From assembly GCA_029978905.1 (NCBI GenBank), contig JAPOIM010000020.1:1-56485 (forward strand): a stretch of DNA of 56,485 nucleotides, given 5' to 3'. Numbering within the stretch: position 1 is the first letter of the stretch; each line of letters opens with the position of its first letter. This document shows, piece after piece, positions 31,992 through 41,755 of this stretch. The position numbers and the translations under genes were made by a program. The DNA is from Planctomycetota bacterium (GTDB taxonomy: Bacteria > Planctomycetota > Planctomycetia > Pirellulales > UBA1268). The notes beneath the pieces are model-generated. The model did no database searches. It was not told the origin of the DNA and saw only the letters and a program-made list of their open reading frames with translations.

Positions 31992-33074
31992 ATGTCCGCT
32001 GCAACGCCTCGACTGCTCATCACCTGCGGTGACCCCGCGGGCATCGGACCTGAGATCGCGGTGATCGCCTGGAGCGATGCCTCGTTGCATGCGTCGGCGC
32101 GACTGCGGCTCGTGGCCAACGTCGAACTCATGCAACGCGTCGTGGCGATGCTGGCGACGACCGACTCAGCGGGCCTTGGCCAGGGGATCGCGCGAGTCGA
32201 AGCGGTTGATCCTCACGATCCCCGCTCCTCCTCGCCAGACACGCTGCTGGTGGTGGAGGCCCCCCTGCCCTGCGAGCCGATTCCCTGCGGCGTCGCCTCG
32301 GCCGCAGGAGGGCGATTTGCTGCGGCCGCCGTGCTGATGGCCTCGCAACTCGTGCGCGCTGGCGATGCGGACGGGATCGTGACGGGGCCTTTGAATAAGG
32401 CTGCCCTGGCCGCTGCCGGCTACGACGTACCTGGCCATACCGAACTCCTCGCCCGCGACTGCGGCCTTGCCGATGACGCCGTGTCGATGATGCTCTGGCT
32501 CCCCGCGGGGCCGGGGCTGCAGCACTCTGAGGGGCTCGGGGTTGTGCACGTCACCCTCCATGCGGGCCTGGCAAACGCCCTGCAGGACATCACGCAACCG
32601 AGAATCGTGGACGCAGGCAGGAGGCTGCATGCCATGCTCCGCAGGCTCCTTGGTCGCGAGCCGCGTCTGGCGGTGGCGGCCCTGAATCCGCACGGAGGTG
32701 AGGGAGGGCTCTTTGGCGATGAAGAGCAGCGGGTGATCGCTCCTGCCGTGGCCGCCCTCGCTGCGGAAGGGATCGACGTGGTTGGCCCACTGCCGGCCGA
32801 CACGCTCTTCGCCAAGGCTGCCGCCGGCAGCTTTGACGGCATCGTTGCGGAGTATCACGATCAGGGGCACATTCCCATCAAACTGCTCGGCATGCACCGT
32901 GCCGTGAACATCACTCTTGGGCTCCCGATCATTCGCACGAGCGTTGCGCACGGGACGGCCTTTGATCTTGTTGGTACCGGCCTTGCTGATGCGGCGAGCA
33001 TGCGGTCCGCGATTCAGGCGGCCATGCGTCTGGCGGCGACAACGCCGCGCGAGGAGGCTGCAGCAGCCTCGTGA
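31992..33074 (+). CDS. pdxA: 4-hydroxythreonine-4-phosphate dehydrogenase
   Basis: This is a 360-residue NAD-dependent enzyme of vitamin B6 synthesis. It oxidises 4-phosphohydroxythreonine before condensation with deoxyxylulose phosphate by PdxJ. ATG 31992 gives the canonical start LLITCGDPAGIGPE. GPLNKAAL, the metal ligand in GHTELLA, ALNPHGGEGG, EYHDQGHIPIK and RTSVAHGTAFDLVG are all conserved. There is no good Shine-Dalgarno, so translation may be weak or nearly leaderless. Length is slightly above the usual 330. It is convergent with the next gene. Confidence 0.94.
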   Translation: MSAATPRLLITCGDPAGIGPEIAVIAWSDASLHASARLRLVANVELMQRVVAMLATTDSAGLGQGIARVEAVDPHDPRSSSPDTLLVVEAPLPCEPIPCGVASAAGGRFAAAAVLMASQLVRAGDADGIVTGPLNKAALAAAGYDVPGHTELLARDCGLADDAVSMMLWLPAGPGLQHSEGLGVVHVTLHAGLANALQDITQPRIVDAGRRLHAMLRRLLGREPRLAVAALNPHGGEGGLFGDEEQRVIAPAVAALAAEGIDVVGPLPADTLFAKAAAGSFDGIVAEYHDQGHIPIKLLGMHRAVNITLGLPIIRTSVAHGTAFDLVGTGLADAASMRSAIQAAMRLAATTPREEAAAAS

Positions 33075-33111
33075 TGGCCTCGGCTTCAGTTCTCGGGTTC
33101 AGGCCTCGGCG

Positions 33112-34068
33112 TCAGGGGCGTGGACCAAAAAGGAGGCCGAGGTGCCCGTCGGTGGTGTCGAGCACGCCGTCACCTGCAGGTGAGTAAATGAAGGCTGTCT
33201 GATCGACGGGGTCTCCTAGTCGCACATCGTAGAGCTCAAACACGCCGACCGTTTCGAGCTGCGGATTGGCAACCGGACGCTCTCCCGGAACGGCGAAGTA
33301 TTCAATGCGAAAGGGAAACAGTTCGCGTTTGCCTATCGACAGCCGAACGCTCCACGGCGCTCCATCGGGCAAGGCCTCGGGTGGGATGTCGTTGGGCGTG
33401 TCGGCGAAGGAGGCCACTTCGGGATAGAGCCGCAGCAGCTGCTGCGGGTTCCAACGGCCTTCGATCAACCAGACGGGCATCCCATCAATCTCAGCCGACT
33501 CGGCCTGATCAAACACAAACCACTCGCGGAGCCAGGCGAGGATCCGCGGCACACCGCCGAGGTGCGGCGTGATGGCGGGAGCGTCGATGCCACTGACATG
33601 TGTGATGGTTTCCACGCGCTGGCGAACACGGGCGACGTCGACGCGGTGGACTTCGGCAGGATTCTCGCCCCGCCGCTGATAGGTCCAAAAACTGACGCCG
33701 TCGCAGACTTCCAGCGTTTCAACCGTGAAGAAATCGCCGGTGGCGGGAACGCGGGTGCGGCTGTCCGCGGCGAGGGACGACTCAAAACGGAACCGCTGCT
33801 CCTCTCCAAGGCCGCTTTGCAGGTAGAGGCCAGCCCCAACCATGGAATGATCGCCCACCCGCACCCGTTGTCGCATTCGGGCGGAGATCGAGGTCTCGCG
33901 GAGGAGGCCGGCAAGGCATGCAGACACGATCCGCTCGGCCCGGTCGGCAGCTTCCGGGTCCGTGGTCTGGCTGTAGACGCTCGCCGGCGGCGGAGGGTCG
34001 TCGGCCCACGCAAAACCTGTTGCCAGGCCCGCGATTCCCATCAACACATGCGCGGTTCGGCGGAACAT
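33112..34068 (-). CDS. Exported protein of unknown function (LolA-like beta fold possible)
   Basis: This is a 318-residue protein. ATG at 34068 gives the signal peptide FRRTAHVLMGIAGLATGFAWA; a TTG at 34125 would add 19 residues before it. The mature protein is mostly beta with motifs RFRFESSL, VCDGVSFWTYQRRG, VWLIEGRWNPQQLLRLYP and FRIEYFAVPGERP. The order of these strands is like that of LolA-type lipoprotein carriers and related outer-membrane-sorting proteins, but no single motif proves it. The gene is divergent from a lipoprotein operon, which fits an envelope role. Confidence 0.7.
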   Translation of the reverse strand: MFRRTAHVLMGIAGLATGFAWADDPPPPASVYSQTTDPEAADRAERIVSACLAGLLRETSISARMRQRVRVGDHSMVGAGLYLQSGLGEEQRFRFESSLAADSRTRVPATGDFFTVETLEVCDGVSFWTYQRRGENPAEVHRVDVARVRQRVETITHVSGIDAPAITPHLGGVPRILAWLREWFVFDQAESAEIDGMPVWLIEGRWNPQQLLRLYPEVASFADTPNDIPPEALPDGAPWSVRLSIGKRELFPFRIEYFAVPGERPVANPQLETVGVFELYDVRLGDPVDQTAFIYSPAGDGVLDTTDGHLGLLFGPRP

Positions 34069-34307
34069 GGCGTAACTGGGCAACGCGAAGGCGTCGGCTC
34101 GGAGGGATTGTGCGGGTTTTTCCAAAGAAACCGGTCGGGAAACGTCGACAACCTGTCATGGGCCATGGTCGGTTCATCCATGGTTGCAGAGGCCGTCGTC
34201 AGTCGGCCATGCCCCAACGAGTGTACGGAACGGGTTGCAGACGGCCCAAGCCCGATGCGACCCCAACACCAGCTCACGCCCGCGAGAGGGACTTCGGAGA
34301 AAACGCG

Positions 34308-35552
34308 ATGCTTGTCCGCCCCTTCCAAACCCGCAGTCTCGAGGCTGCCGCCCTCGTCGGGCTCGTGGCCCTTGCCACAGGCTGCCGTATCCCGGCCAAC
34401 TCGCCCCTGCAGGGCTTGGCCCAGGTGAGACCGACAGCGGAACCCCACACCAACGTGTTACCTCCCGCCGCGATGCTGCAGCACCCAGGCCCAGGCGTTG
34501 ACGGCCCTGGCCCTGGCGTCATCACGCCGGTGTCATATGAAACCATGCTCGAAGCAGCTGGGTACGGACCTGGTGGCCCCGGCGGCATGATCGGGCCGGC
34601 TTCGCAGATCAGCTTCGTTGAGCCTGCCGGCATGCAGGTGCAGTGGGATGTCACCCTCCCCGGTGGCTTCGACTCCGACCCGCTCGTGACACCCGGTCGC
34701 TTCGACTTCACGCAGGGTGCGATTTATCGCCTCAAGCTCACGGACATTCCGGGCCATGAGGGAACAGAACTCTATCCGACGCTCGAAGTGGGGCCAGAAA
34801 CCCCCAGGACCTCGGCCTACCTCGCTCACAACGCGGTGCCGTTCGTGCTGACCGACGAAGACTTCTCGCAGGTGCTTCGTGGCAACTTCGTGACGAAGGT
34901 CGTGTACCTCCCCGATGCCGAGTATCAGGAGTTGGCCGTTGCCGGCGTGGAAACGCTGGTGAGTACCCGGCTTGATCCTGGTGTCGACCCGGTGGTCGAA
35001 GCGGACCGGCGTGGATCGATCCTGGCGATCATCCGCATCGGCAACAAAGACCTGCAGACCTCGTCTGGGGCCTCGGTTGCCGGAGGAAATGGTCTCGTCA
35101 GTGACGGCATGGGTGGGGCGGTTCCCGCAGGCCACATGATGCCGCTTGGCATGCCTGCCGGTGGCCATCCAGGGATGGTGCCTCCAGCCTTCGTCGCGGG
35201 AGCCACCGCGCCGCAGTACGGCATGCCCATCACCGGAACGCCGATCGGACTTCCCGGGCCCGCGCACATCCCGCTGGGAATCCCAGCAGGCCTGCAGAAG
35301 CACACGATCACGAACCACACGCGGACGCAGCTCCCGCCGCCAAGCAAGTCGATCAAGATTCATGTGCAGCAGGAGCCGGGGCTGAGTTATCCCAAGCCCG
35401 CTACCAAGGCGTACATCGCTGAGCGGACGGATATCCCCAAGCTCCACCTGCGTCAGCCCCACAACGACCGCATCCGCATGGTCGACAACGGTGGCCCTGG
35501 TGATCAGAACGACTACTACTGCCCACCTGGCGGCGAGGAGTGCTTCGAGTGA
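34308..35552 (+). CDS. Planctomycete envelope lipoprotein, paralogue A
   Basis: This is a 414-residue protein. ATG 34308 has GGAGA at 34295-34299. A lipobox (ALATGC, Cys26) predicts lipid anchoring. A Pro/Gly-rich linker leads to a conserved domain at about 103-247, including GAIYRLKLTDIPGHEG, ELYPTLEV, FVTKVVYLPD and TRLDPGVDPV. I recall this domain as frequent in planctomycete genomes and without a function. The C-terminal 165 residues are Gly/Pro/Met-rich and end with a short Cys-containing tail (YYCPPGGEECFE). The next gene encodes a shorter paralogue of the same domain, overlapping the stop. Confidence 0.85.
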   Translation: MLVRPFQTRSLEAAALVGLVALATGCRIPANSPLQGLAQVRPTAEPHTNVLPPAAMLQHPGPGVDGPGPGVITPVSYETMLEAAGYGPGGPGGMIGPASQISFVEPAGMQVQWDVTLPGGFDSDPLVTPGRFDFTQGAIYRLKLTDIPGHEGTELYPTLEVGPETPRTSAYLAHNAVPFVLTDEDFSQVLRGNFVTKVVYLPDAEYQELAVAGVETLVSTRLDPGVDPVVEADRRGSILAIIRIGNKDLQTSSGASVAGGNGLVSDGMGGAVPAGHMMPLGMPAGGHPGMVPPAFVAGATAPQYGMPITGTPIGLPGPAHIPLGIPAGLQKHTITNHTRTQLPPPSKSIKIHVQQEPGLSYPKPATKAYIAERTDIPKLHLRQPHNDRIRMVDNGGPGDQNDYYCPPGGEECFE

Positions 35553-36232
35553 TCAAGCGAGTGCAACGGGCCAACCCCCGCTGCCTCCGGCTTCGGCCGG
35601 GGAGCGTGCTGCGAGTGGCAGGCAGGCTGCTGGTGATTCTTGTGCTCGCCCTGATCGCCTCTGTGGGCACTGCCCAAGAGGTGGCCGGGGCGGGCGCGGC
35701 AAGACGGATTGCCATGGCAGAGCCTACACCGGGAGCGATTGGCGCCACGCCGAGCTCGCAGCACGTTCCCCGGCCGAGCCATTTTCAGTCGGTGACAGTC
35801 GAAGGTCCTACGGGACTCCTCGTTGCAGTCGAAACCGCCTCGGGATGGTCAACGCCCGTGACCGTGCCACTGCGAATGGAACTACCAGTCGGCCTGCCTC
35901 ACAGGCTCCGGCTGACCAGCGTTCCTGGATATGAAGGGATGGAACTGTTTCCCTCGGTTCGGGTGCTCGCCAAGCTCGATGCTCCTCCGGCCGATGCCTG
36001 GCGATTCCCGGTTGAACTGGTGATTGACCAGGAAGACCTTGCCGAGGCGATGGAAGGAGCACTGGTGCGACGCGTGGTGTACTCAGCGACGGACTGCTCG
36101 GAAGCGAGCCCACCCGTTTCGTTTGATGTGGAGCCGGGCAACGACGCCCTTGAGGTGGCTCGGACGCTCGGTGATCCGGTGCTGGAGTTCGTTGTGGGCA
36201 ACCGTGTTCCTTCTTCCAGGGTGCTGCCATGA
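35549..36232 (+). CDS. Envelope protein, paralogue B of the upstream lipoprotein domain
   Basis: This is a 227-residue protein. GTG 35549 overlaps the previous stop (GTGA) and has GAGGAG upstream. It has a hydrophobic signal segment (VAGRLLVILVLALIASVGTA) without a lipobox cysteine. Residues 79-219 align by eye to the domain of the upstream lipoprotein: RLRLTSVPGYEG, MELFPSVRVL, DQEDLAEAMEGALVRRVVYS. The sequences have diverged well beyond a recent duplication. The stop overlaps the DUF11 lipoprotein start (ATGA), so three envelope proteins are made together and may form one complex. Confidence 0.82.
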   Translation: MIKRVQRANPRCLRLRPGSVLRVAGRLLVILVLALIASVGTAQEVAGAGAARRIAMAEPTPGAIGATPSSQHVPRPSHFQSVTVEGPTGLLVAVETASGWSTPVTVPLRMELPVGLPHRLRLTSVPGYEGMELFPSVRVLAKLDAPPADAWRFPVELVIDQEDLAEAMEGALVRRVVYSATDCSEASPPVSFDVEPGNDALEVARTLGDPVLEFVVGNRVPSSRVLP

Positions 36233-37431
36233 GTTGGCTCCGGATCGGGTCGATTGCCTTGACGGCGGTCTTGCTCGCATCCTGTCGCTCGATGCCGCGA
36301 CAGGATCAGCCGTCGTCGGCCGTCGTCAGCTCCATCGAGTCGGGGCCGGTCGAGTTTCGTCCGGTTCAGCCGCATCGCGTCAGCAGCACCTCTGGCCGGC
36401 TGGAAGACACCGCAGTCGACGGTGCCATCCAGCAGGTCAGTTTCTCCACGGCGTGTGAGCCATCGGTCCCCTGCCCTTCGTGTGGTCCGCAGGTGGTGGT
36501 GCCGATGGCGCGGCTGCCCCTGGCCGGTGGCTGTGTGATCTGTGATGGCGGGGATCATCTCGCCCCCGCGAAGGTTCGCGATGGCGAACTCGTGCAGCTC
36601 ACGGCTGGTGACACGGTCGCCAAGTATCGTGCCGAGGACGACCTCGAACATCAGACGTGCATCGCCGTCTCGAACACGACGTGTGTGTTCTCCCCTCGCT
36701 TCGCCTCCGTCCGCGAGGTGGTGCGTCCGTTTGAGGGGTCGGTCATTGCTGCCACATCACGCGTGGAGACCGATCGCTCGGTTGAGATTGATACTGGCCT
36801 CGATCCAGTCGTGTCCGGTCGCCGCAGGATCGGGCCTGACACCGCGCGGCAAAACGCCACCGGCATGGGGATCGAGACGGCTGCGGTGGCGCTCGCGGTG
36901 GCCGACGAACTCCTGCCCGATGCCGCCATCGGTGAGGAGCACCCGCAGGCTGCTGCGAACGAGCAAGATGCCCAGCCTGTTTCTCGCGTGCTCGACGTGC
37001 GAGATGTGGTGGGCTTTGATATTCCTTACGCCTGGACGTGCCTGCAGGAGGCTTCGGTGATGGTGGGGGAAAAGCCCGCCGCCGTGATCTCCTCAGATCG
37101 GACCACCGCCACGCTTCGCATCGAGGAGGAGGGGCGTGCGGAGCTGACCATTTCAAAGTCGGCCGGCAACACGACCGCGCGGACCGGCGAGGAACTCGAC
37201 TTTACGATCGCCTTCTTCAACTCGGGCAATCGTCCCTTGGCGGACGTCGTCCTGGTCGATGCCCTGCCGCAGCGGCTGGAGTACATTACCGACTCAGCTG
37301 ACGCGACCGTCCCGGCCTCGTTCTCCACAGGACAGGGTGATGACGGATCGGTGGTGCTCACCTGGCGCCTCACCGAAACGCTTGAGCCGGGCGAAACCGG
37401 CTTCGTGAGGTTCCGCACCCTCGTGCGGTAG
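36229..37431 (+). CDS. Lipoprotein with C-terminal DUF11 (conserved repeat) domain
   Basis: This is a 400-residue protein. ATG 36229 overlaps the previous stop. A lipobox (LLASC, Cys19) is clear. Several Cys pairs occur in the middle (PSVPCPSCGPQ, GGCVICDGG), suggesting disulfides or metal binding. The C-terminal 95 residues, AELTISKSAGNTTARTGEEL then FNSGNRPLADVVLVDALPQRLEYI and LEPGETGFVRFRTLV, match the DUF11 beta-sandwich repeat of bacterial surface proteins. It is the last gene of the operon; 189 non-coding bases follow. Confidence 0.85.
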   Translation: MSWLRIGSIALTAVLLASCRSMPRQDQPSSAVVSSIESGPVEFRPVQPHRVSSTSGRLEDTAVDGAIQQVSFSTACEPSVPCPSCGPQVVVPMARLPLAGGCVICDGGDHLAPAKVRDGELVQLTAGDTVAKYRAEDDLEHQTCIAVSNTTCVFSPRFASVREVVRPFEGSVIAATSRVETDRSVEIDTGLDPVVSGRRRIGPDTARQNATGMGIETAAVALAVADELLPDAAIGEEHPQAAANEQDAQPVSRVLDVRDVVGFDIPYAWTCLQEASVMVGEKPAAVISSDRTTATLRIEEEGRAELTISKSAGNTTARTGEELDFTIAFFNSGNRPLADVVLVDALPQRLEYITDSADATVPASFSTGQGDDGSVVLTWRLTETLEPGETGFVRFRTLVR

Positions 37432-37620
37432 GTGAGACCTCGAGCGTTTGCCGACCTGCGGGCCTACGCTCCGATCTCCCCGAGCGTCGCACGTCGCTTG
37501 GCTCCCGCCGTATCCCGCGGGTAGCATACGTGGGCTTCCGAGTGGGGTTGTGTCCTGCCCGGGCCAGCCTGCGCTTCCCCTCCGGGGGCATGCAGCCACG
37601 CTTCTGATGAGGCTTCTTTC

Positions 37621-38829
37621 ATGACGATGACGTCTTTCGCGACCGCTGGTGGTCGCCGCTCCCCCCTGCCCCGTCCCATGGCTGCAGCGTTCCGTCTGCT
37701 GGCTGGGGTGTCGCTCGCCGTCGCGGTGATCGCGTGCGGTCCATTGGCTCTCGCGGCGCAGCCGGCTGAGGCTCCCCAGGATGCCGAAGGGCTCCCAGCG
37801 GTGCCTCCGTGTCCAGATGGCACGCCCGAGGAACTGATGGCATTTGTGCAGCAGCTGCAGCAGCCACAGGGCCGCCCGAAGACTCGTGAAGAGATGATGC
37901 AGTACTTCGGCAAGGTGGCCGCGGTGTCACTCGAAGCCGCCGATAAGATCCTGGCGCAGTCGCAGCCAGGCGACGAGACGGCAGTCGCGGGCTCCCGGAT
38001 GAAGCTTGAGTCGCTGATGATGCTTTCGCAGCTCGGCGATGAGAATGCCGAGAAAGATCTCGTCGCCTATGCGAACTCACTCACCGACAGCCCCAACCCC
38101 GAACTGGCGAATGAAGCCCGTCGCATCGGGCTGCTGGTGGCTGCCCGACGCGTGATGAACACCGGCGGCAAGGGGGGAGCCGAGCTTCTTCAGAGCATAA
38201 AAGGCATGCTCGAGGCCAATCCAGATGACGCGCAGACCGCGCAGCTCGCGATGCAGGTGGCTAGTGCGTTTGAAAACATGCCGGGTGGGGCTGATCTGTC
38301 GAAGCAGGCCTACGCCATGCTGGCCACGTCGCTTGCCAAGAGCAGTGATGAGCGGCTGCAGCAGATGGCCGCCAAGTTTGACGGTGTGCTCAGGCGGCTG
38401 GATCTCCCCGGCAACCCGATCGAAATCACCGGCACGCTGCTGAGCGGCGAAGCATTCGATCAGGCGAGCCTGGAGGGCCAGGTGGTGCTTGTGGACTTCT
38501 GGGCAACGTGGTGCGGTCCGTGCATCGCCGAGCTTCCCAACGTGCTTGCTCAGTACAAGAAGTATCACGCCCGTGGCTTTGAGGTGATTGGCATCAGCCT
38601 CGACGAAGACAAGCAGGCCCTGGTGGATTTCGTTGAAGAGCGGAAGATTCCCTGGCCCATCCTCTTTGAGAAGTCGGAAGGATCGGGTTGGAACCACCCG
38701 ATGGCCACGAAGTATGGCATCAGTGGGATCCCCACAGTGATCCTCGTGGGCCGCGATGGCCGCGTGGTGTCGCTGGATGTGCGTGGTGAGAAACTTGGCC
38801 AAGCACTCGACAAGTTGTTTGCTGAGTGA
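37621..38829 (+). CDS. TlpA-like exported thioredoxin with N-terminal helical domain
   Basis: This is a 402-residue protein. ATG 37621 has GAGG about 9 bases upstream. A signal peptide (LLAGVSLAVAVIACGPLALAA) contains a Cys but no good lipobox. A helical domain of unknown family covers about 60-260. The thioredoxin-like domain (about 265-402) has the redox pair Cys298-Gly-Pro-Cys301 in WATWCGPC and the cis-proline in SGIPTVILV, as in TlpA/ResA proteins that reduce disulfides outside the cytoplasm. The partner or substrate is unknown. An aminotransferase gene follows after 19 bases. Confidence 0.9.
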   Translation: MTMTSFATAGGRRSPLPRPMAAAFRLLAGVSLAVAVIACGPLALAAQPAEAPQDAEGLPAVPPCPDGTPEELMAFVQQLQQPQGRPKTREEMMQYFGKVAAVSLEAADKILAQSQPGDETAVAGSRMKLESLMMLSQLGDENAEKDLVAYANSLTDSPNPELANEARRIGLLVAARRVMNTGGKGGAELLQSIKGMLEANPDDAQTAQLAMQVASAFENMPGGADLSKQAYAMLATSLAKSSDERLQQMAAKFDGVLRRLDLPGNPIEITGTLLSGEAFDQASLEGQVVLVDFWATWCGPCIAELPNVLAQYKKYHARGFEVIGISLDEDKQALVDFVEERKIPWPILFEKSEGSGWNHPMATKYGISGIPTVILVGRDGRVVSLDVRGEKLGQALDKLFAE

Positions 38830-38848
38830 GTGAGCGAGAGACGACTTC

Positions 38849-40030
38849 GTGAAGACCACACCTTCTGGGGCTGACGCATCTGCGGCCCCCGAGTTCGGGA
38901 GCAAGACGGCGCCCGCCCGCGGCATCATCGCGCGGCGGGCGTCGGCCTTTGATTCCTCGGGAATCCGCCGGGCCTTTGATCTCGCGGCCTCTCTCGACAA
39001 CCCGATCAATCTGTCGATCGGCCAGCCCGACTTTCCCATGCCTGTCGAGGCCAGTCGCGCAGCCATTTCCGCCATTGAAGCGGGCCGCAATGGCTACACA
39101 CCCACGCAGGGCATCGCCCCGCTGCGCGAGAAGTTGCTCGCTCAGGTTGAGGCCGAGCTTGGACCTGCGGACCGCGGGCTGTGCATCACCAGCGGTGCTA
39201 GCGGTGGGCTGGTCTTGGCGCTGATGGCGCTGCTCGACCCAGGTGATGAAGTCATCATCTTCGAGCCGGCGTTCGTCATGTACCGGCCGCTGATCGAGTT
39301 TTTTGGCGGTCGATGCGTGGCGATCGATACCTCCCCCTCGTTCACGATCGACGTTGATCAGGTGGCGGCGGCGATCACCCCGGCCACGCGGGCCATCCTG
39401 CTGAACTCGCCGTCGAATCCCACGGGCTACGTGGTGCCAGCAGACATCGTCTGCGATCTCGCCAGGTTGGCCGAGTCGCATGGCGTGCGTCTCATCAGCG
39501 ACGAGCTCTACCGTTCATACTGTTACGACGAGCCGTTCGTGACGCCTGCTCGCTACAGCGACCAGGTCTTGGTGATCGACGGCTTTTCCAAATCGCATGC
39601 GATGACGGGATGGCGCGTTGGCTCTCTGCACGGCCCAAAGAAACTCGTGGATGCGTGTGCCACGCTCCAGCAGTACACGTTTGTCTGTAGCCCGCAGGTG
39701 GGCCAATGGGCGGCCCTCGCGGCGATGGAGAGCGACATGGGGGCCCCGCTTGAGGCCTGTCGGCGAAAACGCGATCGCCTGATAGAAGGCCTGCAGGGCC
39801 ACTACCGATTTATCAAACCTGGAGGTGCTTTTTACCTCTATCCCGAAGCACCAGGCGGTTCGGGGGAAGCGTTCGCACAGCGAGCGGTTCGCGAAGAAAA
39901 ACTGATTGTGGTGCCTGGCAACGTCTTCGGTAAGTCCGACACGCACATCCGCATGGCCTACACCGTGTCGGACGCGACGTTGGAACGGGGCATTGCAGCC
40001 CTCCGCCGGCTCGCCGAATCCGCAGAATAG
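38849..40030 (+). CDS. Class I/II PLP-dependent aminotransferase
   Basis: This is a 393-residue aspartate-aminotransferase-fold enzyme with a GTG start. PLP would be bound by Lys248 in VIDGFSKSHAMTGWRVG. NLSIGQPDFPMP, YTPTQGIAPLREKL, LLNSPSNPTGYV and the late IRMAYTVSD are family signatures. The N-terminal 30 residues are an unusual Ala/Ser-rich extension. The amino acid specificity (aspartate, alanine or aromatic) cannot be decided by eye. It is convergent with clpX with a 4-base gap, leaving no room for a terminator between them. Confidence 0.9.
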   Translation: MKTTPSGADASAAPEFGSKTAPARGIIARRASAFDSSGIRRAFDLAASLDNPINLSIGQPDFPMPVEASRAAISAIEAGRNGYTPTQGIAPLREKLLAQVEAELGPADRGLCITSGASGGLVLALMALLDPGDEVIIFEPAFVMYRPLIEFFGGRCVAIDTSPSFTIDVDQVAAAITPATRAILLNSPSNPTGYVVPADIVCDLARLAESHGVRLISDELYRSYCYDEPFVTPARYSDQVLVIDGFSKSHAMTGWRVGSLHGPKKLVDACATLQQYTFVCSPQVGQWAALAAMESDMGAPLEACRRKRDRLIEGLQGHYRFIKPGGAFYLYPEAPGGSGEAFAQRAVREEKLIVVPGNVFGKSDTHIRMAYTVSDATLERGIAALRRLAESAE

Positions 40031-40034
40031 GCCG

Positions 40035-41384
40035 CTACGCGCTCTTGTGCCGCGCCGGCGGGATCGGAACCACGGGCTGGCAGCCGGCGACGTGCTGCTC
40101 GTCGATGACGTACGTGCTCCCTGCGTGGTCGGGAAGGTCGTACATCAGGTCGAGCATCACGTCTTCCATGATGGCCCGCAGACCACGAGCTCCCGTCTCG
40201 CGTGACATGGCCCGTCGAGCAATCGCTCCGAGGGCTTCATCCGTGAACTCAAGCGTGCAGCTCTCCATGCTAAAGAGCTTCTGGTACTGCTTGACCAGTG
40301 CGTTCTTTGGCTCCTTGAGCACCTGCACGAGCGCAGTTTCGTTAAGAGGCTTCAGGGACGACAGCACAGGCAGTCGGCCGACGAGTTCAGGAATCAGGCC
40401 AAACTCCAGGATGTCGTCCGCATCCACCTGCGGCAGCAGTTCGGCCATGTCTTGCTCGCCGCGCTGGCCGCTGGGCTGCCCGAAGCCGATTGTCCGCTTG
40501 CCGAGCCGCTTGCCAATGATCTTGTCGATGCCGACAAACGTGCCGCCGCAGATGAAGAGGATGTTGGATGTGTCGAGTTGGATGTACTGCTGCTCGGGGT
40601 GCTTGCGACCACCCTGCGGGGGCACATTTGCCACCGTGCCTTCGAGCATCTTCAGCAGGGCCTGCTGCACGCCCTCGCCGGACACGTCTCGGGTGATCGA
40701 GACGTTCTGGCTCGTCTTGCCGATCTTGTCGATCTCATCGATGTAGAGCACGCCGCGCTGTGCGGCCTCGATATCAAAGTCGGCCGCGTTGAGCAGCTTC
40801 AGAAGGAGGTTCTCCACGTCTTCGCCGACATAGCCGGCTTCGGTGAGCGTGGTGGCGTCGCCGATGGCAAACGGCACGTTGAGGATCTTGGCGAGGGTCC
40901 GCGCGAGCAGCGTTTTGCCCGACCCGGTCGGCCCCATAAGAAGAATGTTCGACTTCTCGAGTTCGACGTCACCGCCTTCGCTGCCGGCCATCAGACGCTT
41001 GTAGTGGTTATGGACCGCCACGGCGAGGACCCGCTTGGCATGCTCTTGCCCAATGACGTACTCGTCGAGGTGCGAGACTATTTCACGCGGCGCTGGCACC
41101 GAAGTGAACAGCTGCCGGCTTGTGCCACGCCGCCGTTTCTCTTGGTCGAGGATCGACTGGCAGAGATCAATGCACTCGCCGCAGATGTAAACATCACCAG
41201 GGCCTTCCACGAGCGGGCCCACGTCACGGTAGCTCTTACGACAGAACGAGCAGAAGGCGTTCTTCTTGTTCGTGCCGCTTCCGCTGGTGCGGCGGCCGAT
41301 GTTCACGTCTTTACCAGATGGCATCTGCGTCGCTTCTCCCGTGTCCTGATCCTTCGAACCCTCACTCACCAGCACCGAAGTCAT
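40035..41384 (-). CDS. clpX: ClpX, ATP-dependent unfoldase subunit of ClpXP
   Basis: This is a 449-residue AAA+ protein that unfolds tagged substrates and feeds them to ClpP. The zinc-binding domain has Cys45, Cys48, Cys68 and Cys71 (CSFC, CGEC). Walker A is [11 protein letters not shown], the pore loop is GYVGEDV, and Walker B is LYIDEIDK. The ClpP-docking IGF tripeptide is in RTIGFG, so it should dock a ClpP, which is not in the window. The N-terminal 40 residues are longer than in E. coli. Its ATG overlaps the stop of a small membrane protein gene (ATGA at 41381-41384). Confidence 0.97.
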   Translation of the reverse strand: MTSVLVSEGSKDQDTGEATQMPSGKDVNIGRRTSGSGTNKKNAFCSFCRKSYRDVGPLVEGPGDVYICGECIDLCQSILDQEKRRRGTSRQLFTSVPAPREIVSHLDEYVIGQEHAKRVLAVAVHNHYKRLMAGSEGGDVELEKSNILLMGPTGSGKTLLARTLAKILNVPFAIGDATTLTEAGYVGEDVENLLLKLLNAADFDIEAAQRGVLYIDEIDKIGKTSQNVSITRDVSGEGVQQALLKMLEGTVANVPPQGGRKHPEQQYIQLDTSNILFICGGTFVGIDKIIGKRLGKRTIGFGQPSGQRGEQDMAELLPQVDADDILEFGLIPELVGRLPVLSSLKPLNETALVQVLKEPKNALVKQYQKLFSMESCTLEFTDEALGAIARRAMSRETGARGLRAIMEDVMLDLMYDLPDHAGSTYVIDEQHVAGCQPVVPIPPARHKSA

Positions 41385-41755
41385 GCTGGTGGTGCATCCT
41401 CCCCTGAAGAACGGTAGTCCTCATCAAGGTCACCAGCGGCAGTAGGGGGCGCCTGCTCCCCATTGTCGTGGTGTTCCTCAACTCCCCCTCGCTGCAGAAG
41501 TGCCTTGGTGGCCTCTCCGCCAAGCGATGATACGGACCCGCGGCCGTCCGGTTCGACGAGTGTTCTTATCTTTCGGTATTCCTCTTCGCTCAGCACACCC
41601 TTGTTTCGCAGATTCCGGTAATCCGCGAGCGTGGTCTCCCAACGATCGGGATTGTCGGAAGACTCGCCCGTCCAGGCGCGGACCTTGACGATGATAGCGA
41701 TCCCCAATCCGAGTAAGACCAGCAGAGCCGCCGCGCTAATGAGAAAAGAAGTCAC
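41381..41755 (-). CDS. Small membrane protein with SHOCT-like motif, coupled to clpX
   Basis: This is a 124-residue protein with a GTG start at 41755; the frame runs open to 42211, but this start sits directly before the membrane helix [22 protein letters not shown] cytoplasmic part contains [25 protein letters not shown], close to the SHOCT motif (L..L...G.IT..EF...K) found on many short membrane proteins. The tail is acidic. The stop overlaps the clpX start, so its translation feeds into clpX. A role in bringing membrane substrates to ClpX is possible but only suggested by position. Confidence 0.7.
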   Translation of the reverse strand: MTSFLISAAALLVLLGLGIAIIVKVRAWTGESSDNPDRWETTLADYRNLRNKGVLSEEEYRKIRTLVEPDGRGSVSSLGGEATKALLQRGGVEEHHDNGEQAPPTAAGDLDEDYRSSGEDAPPA

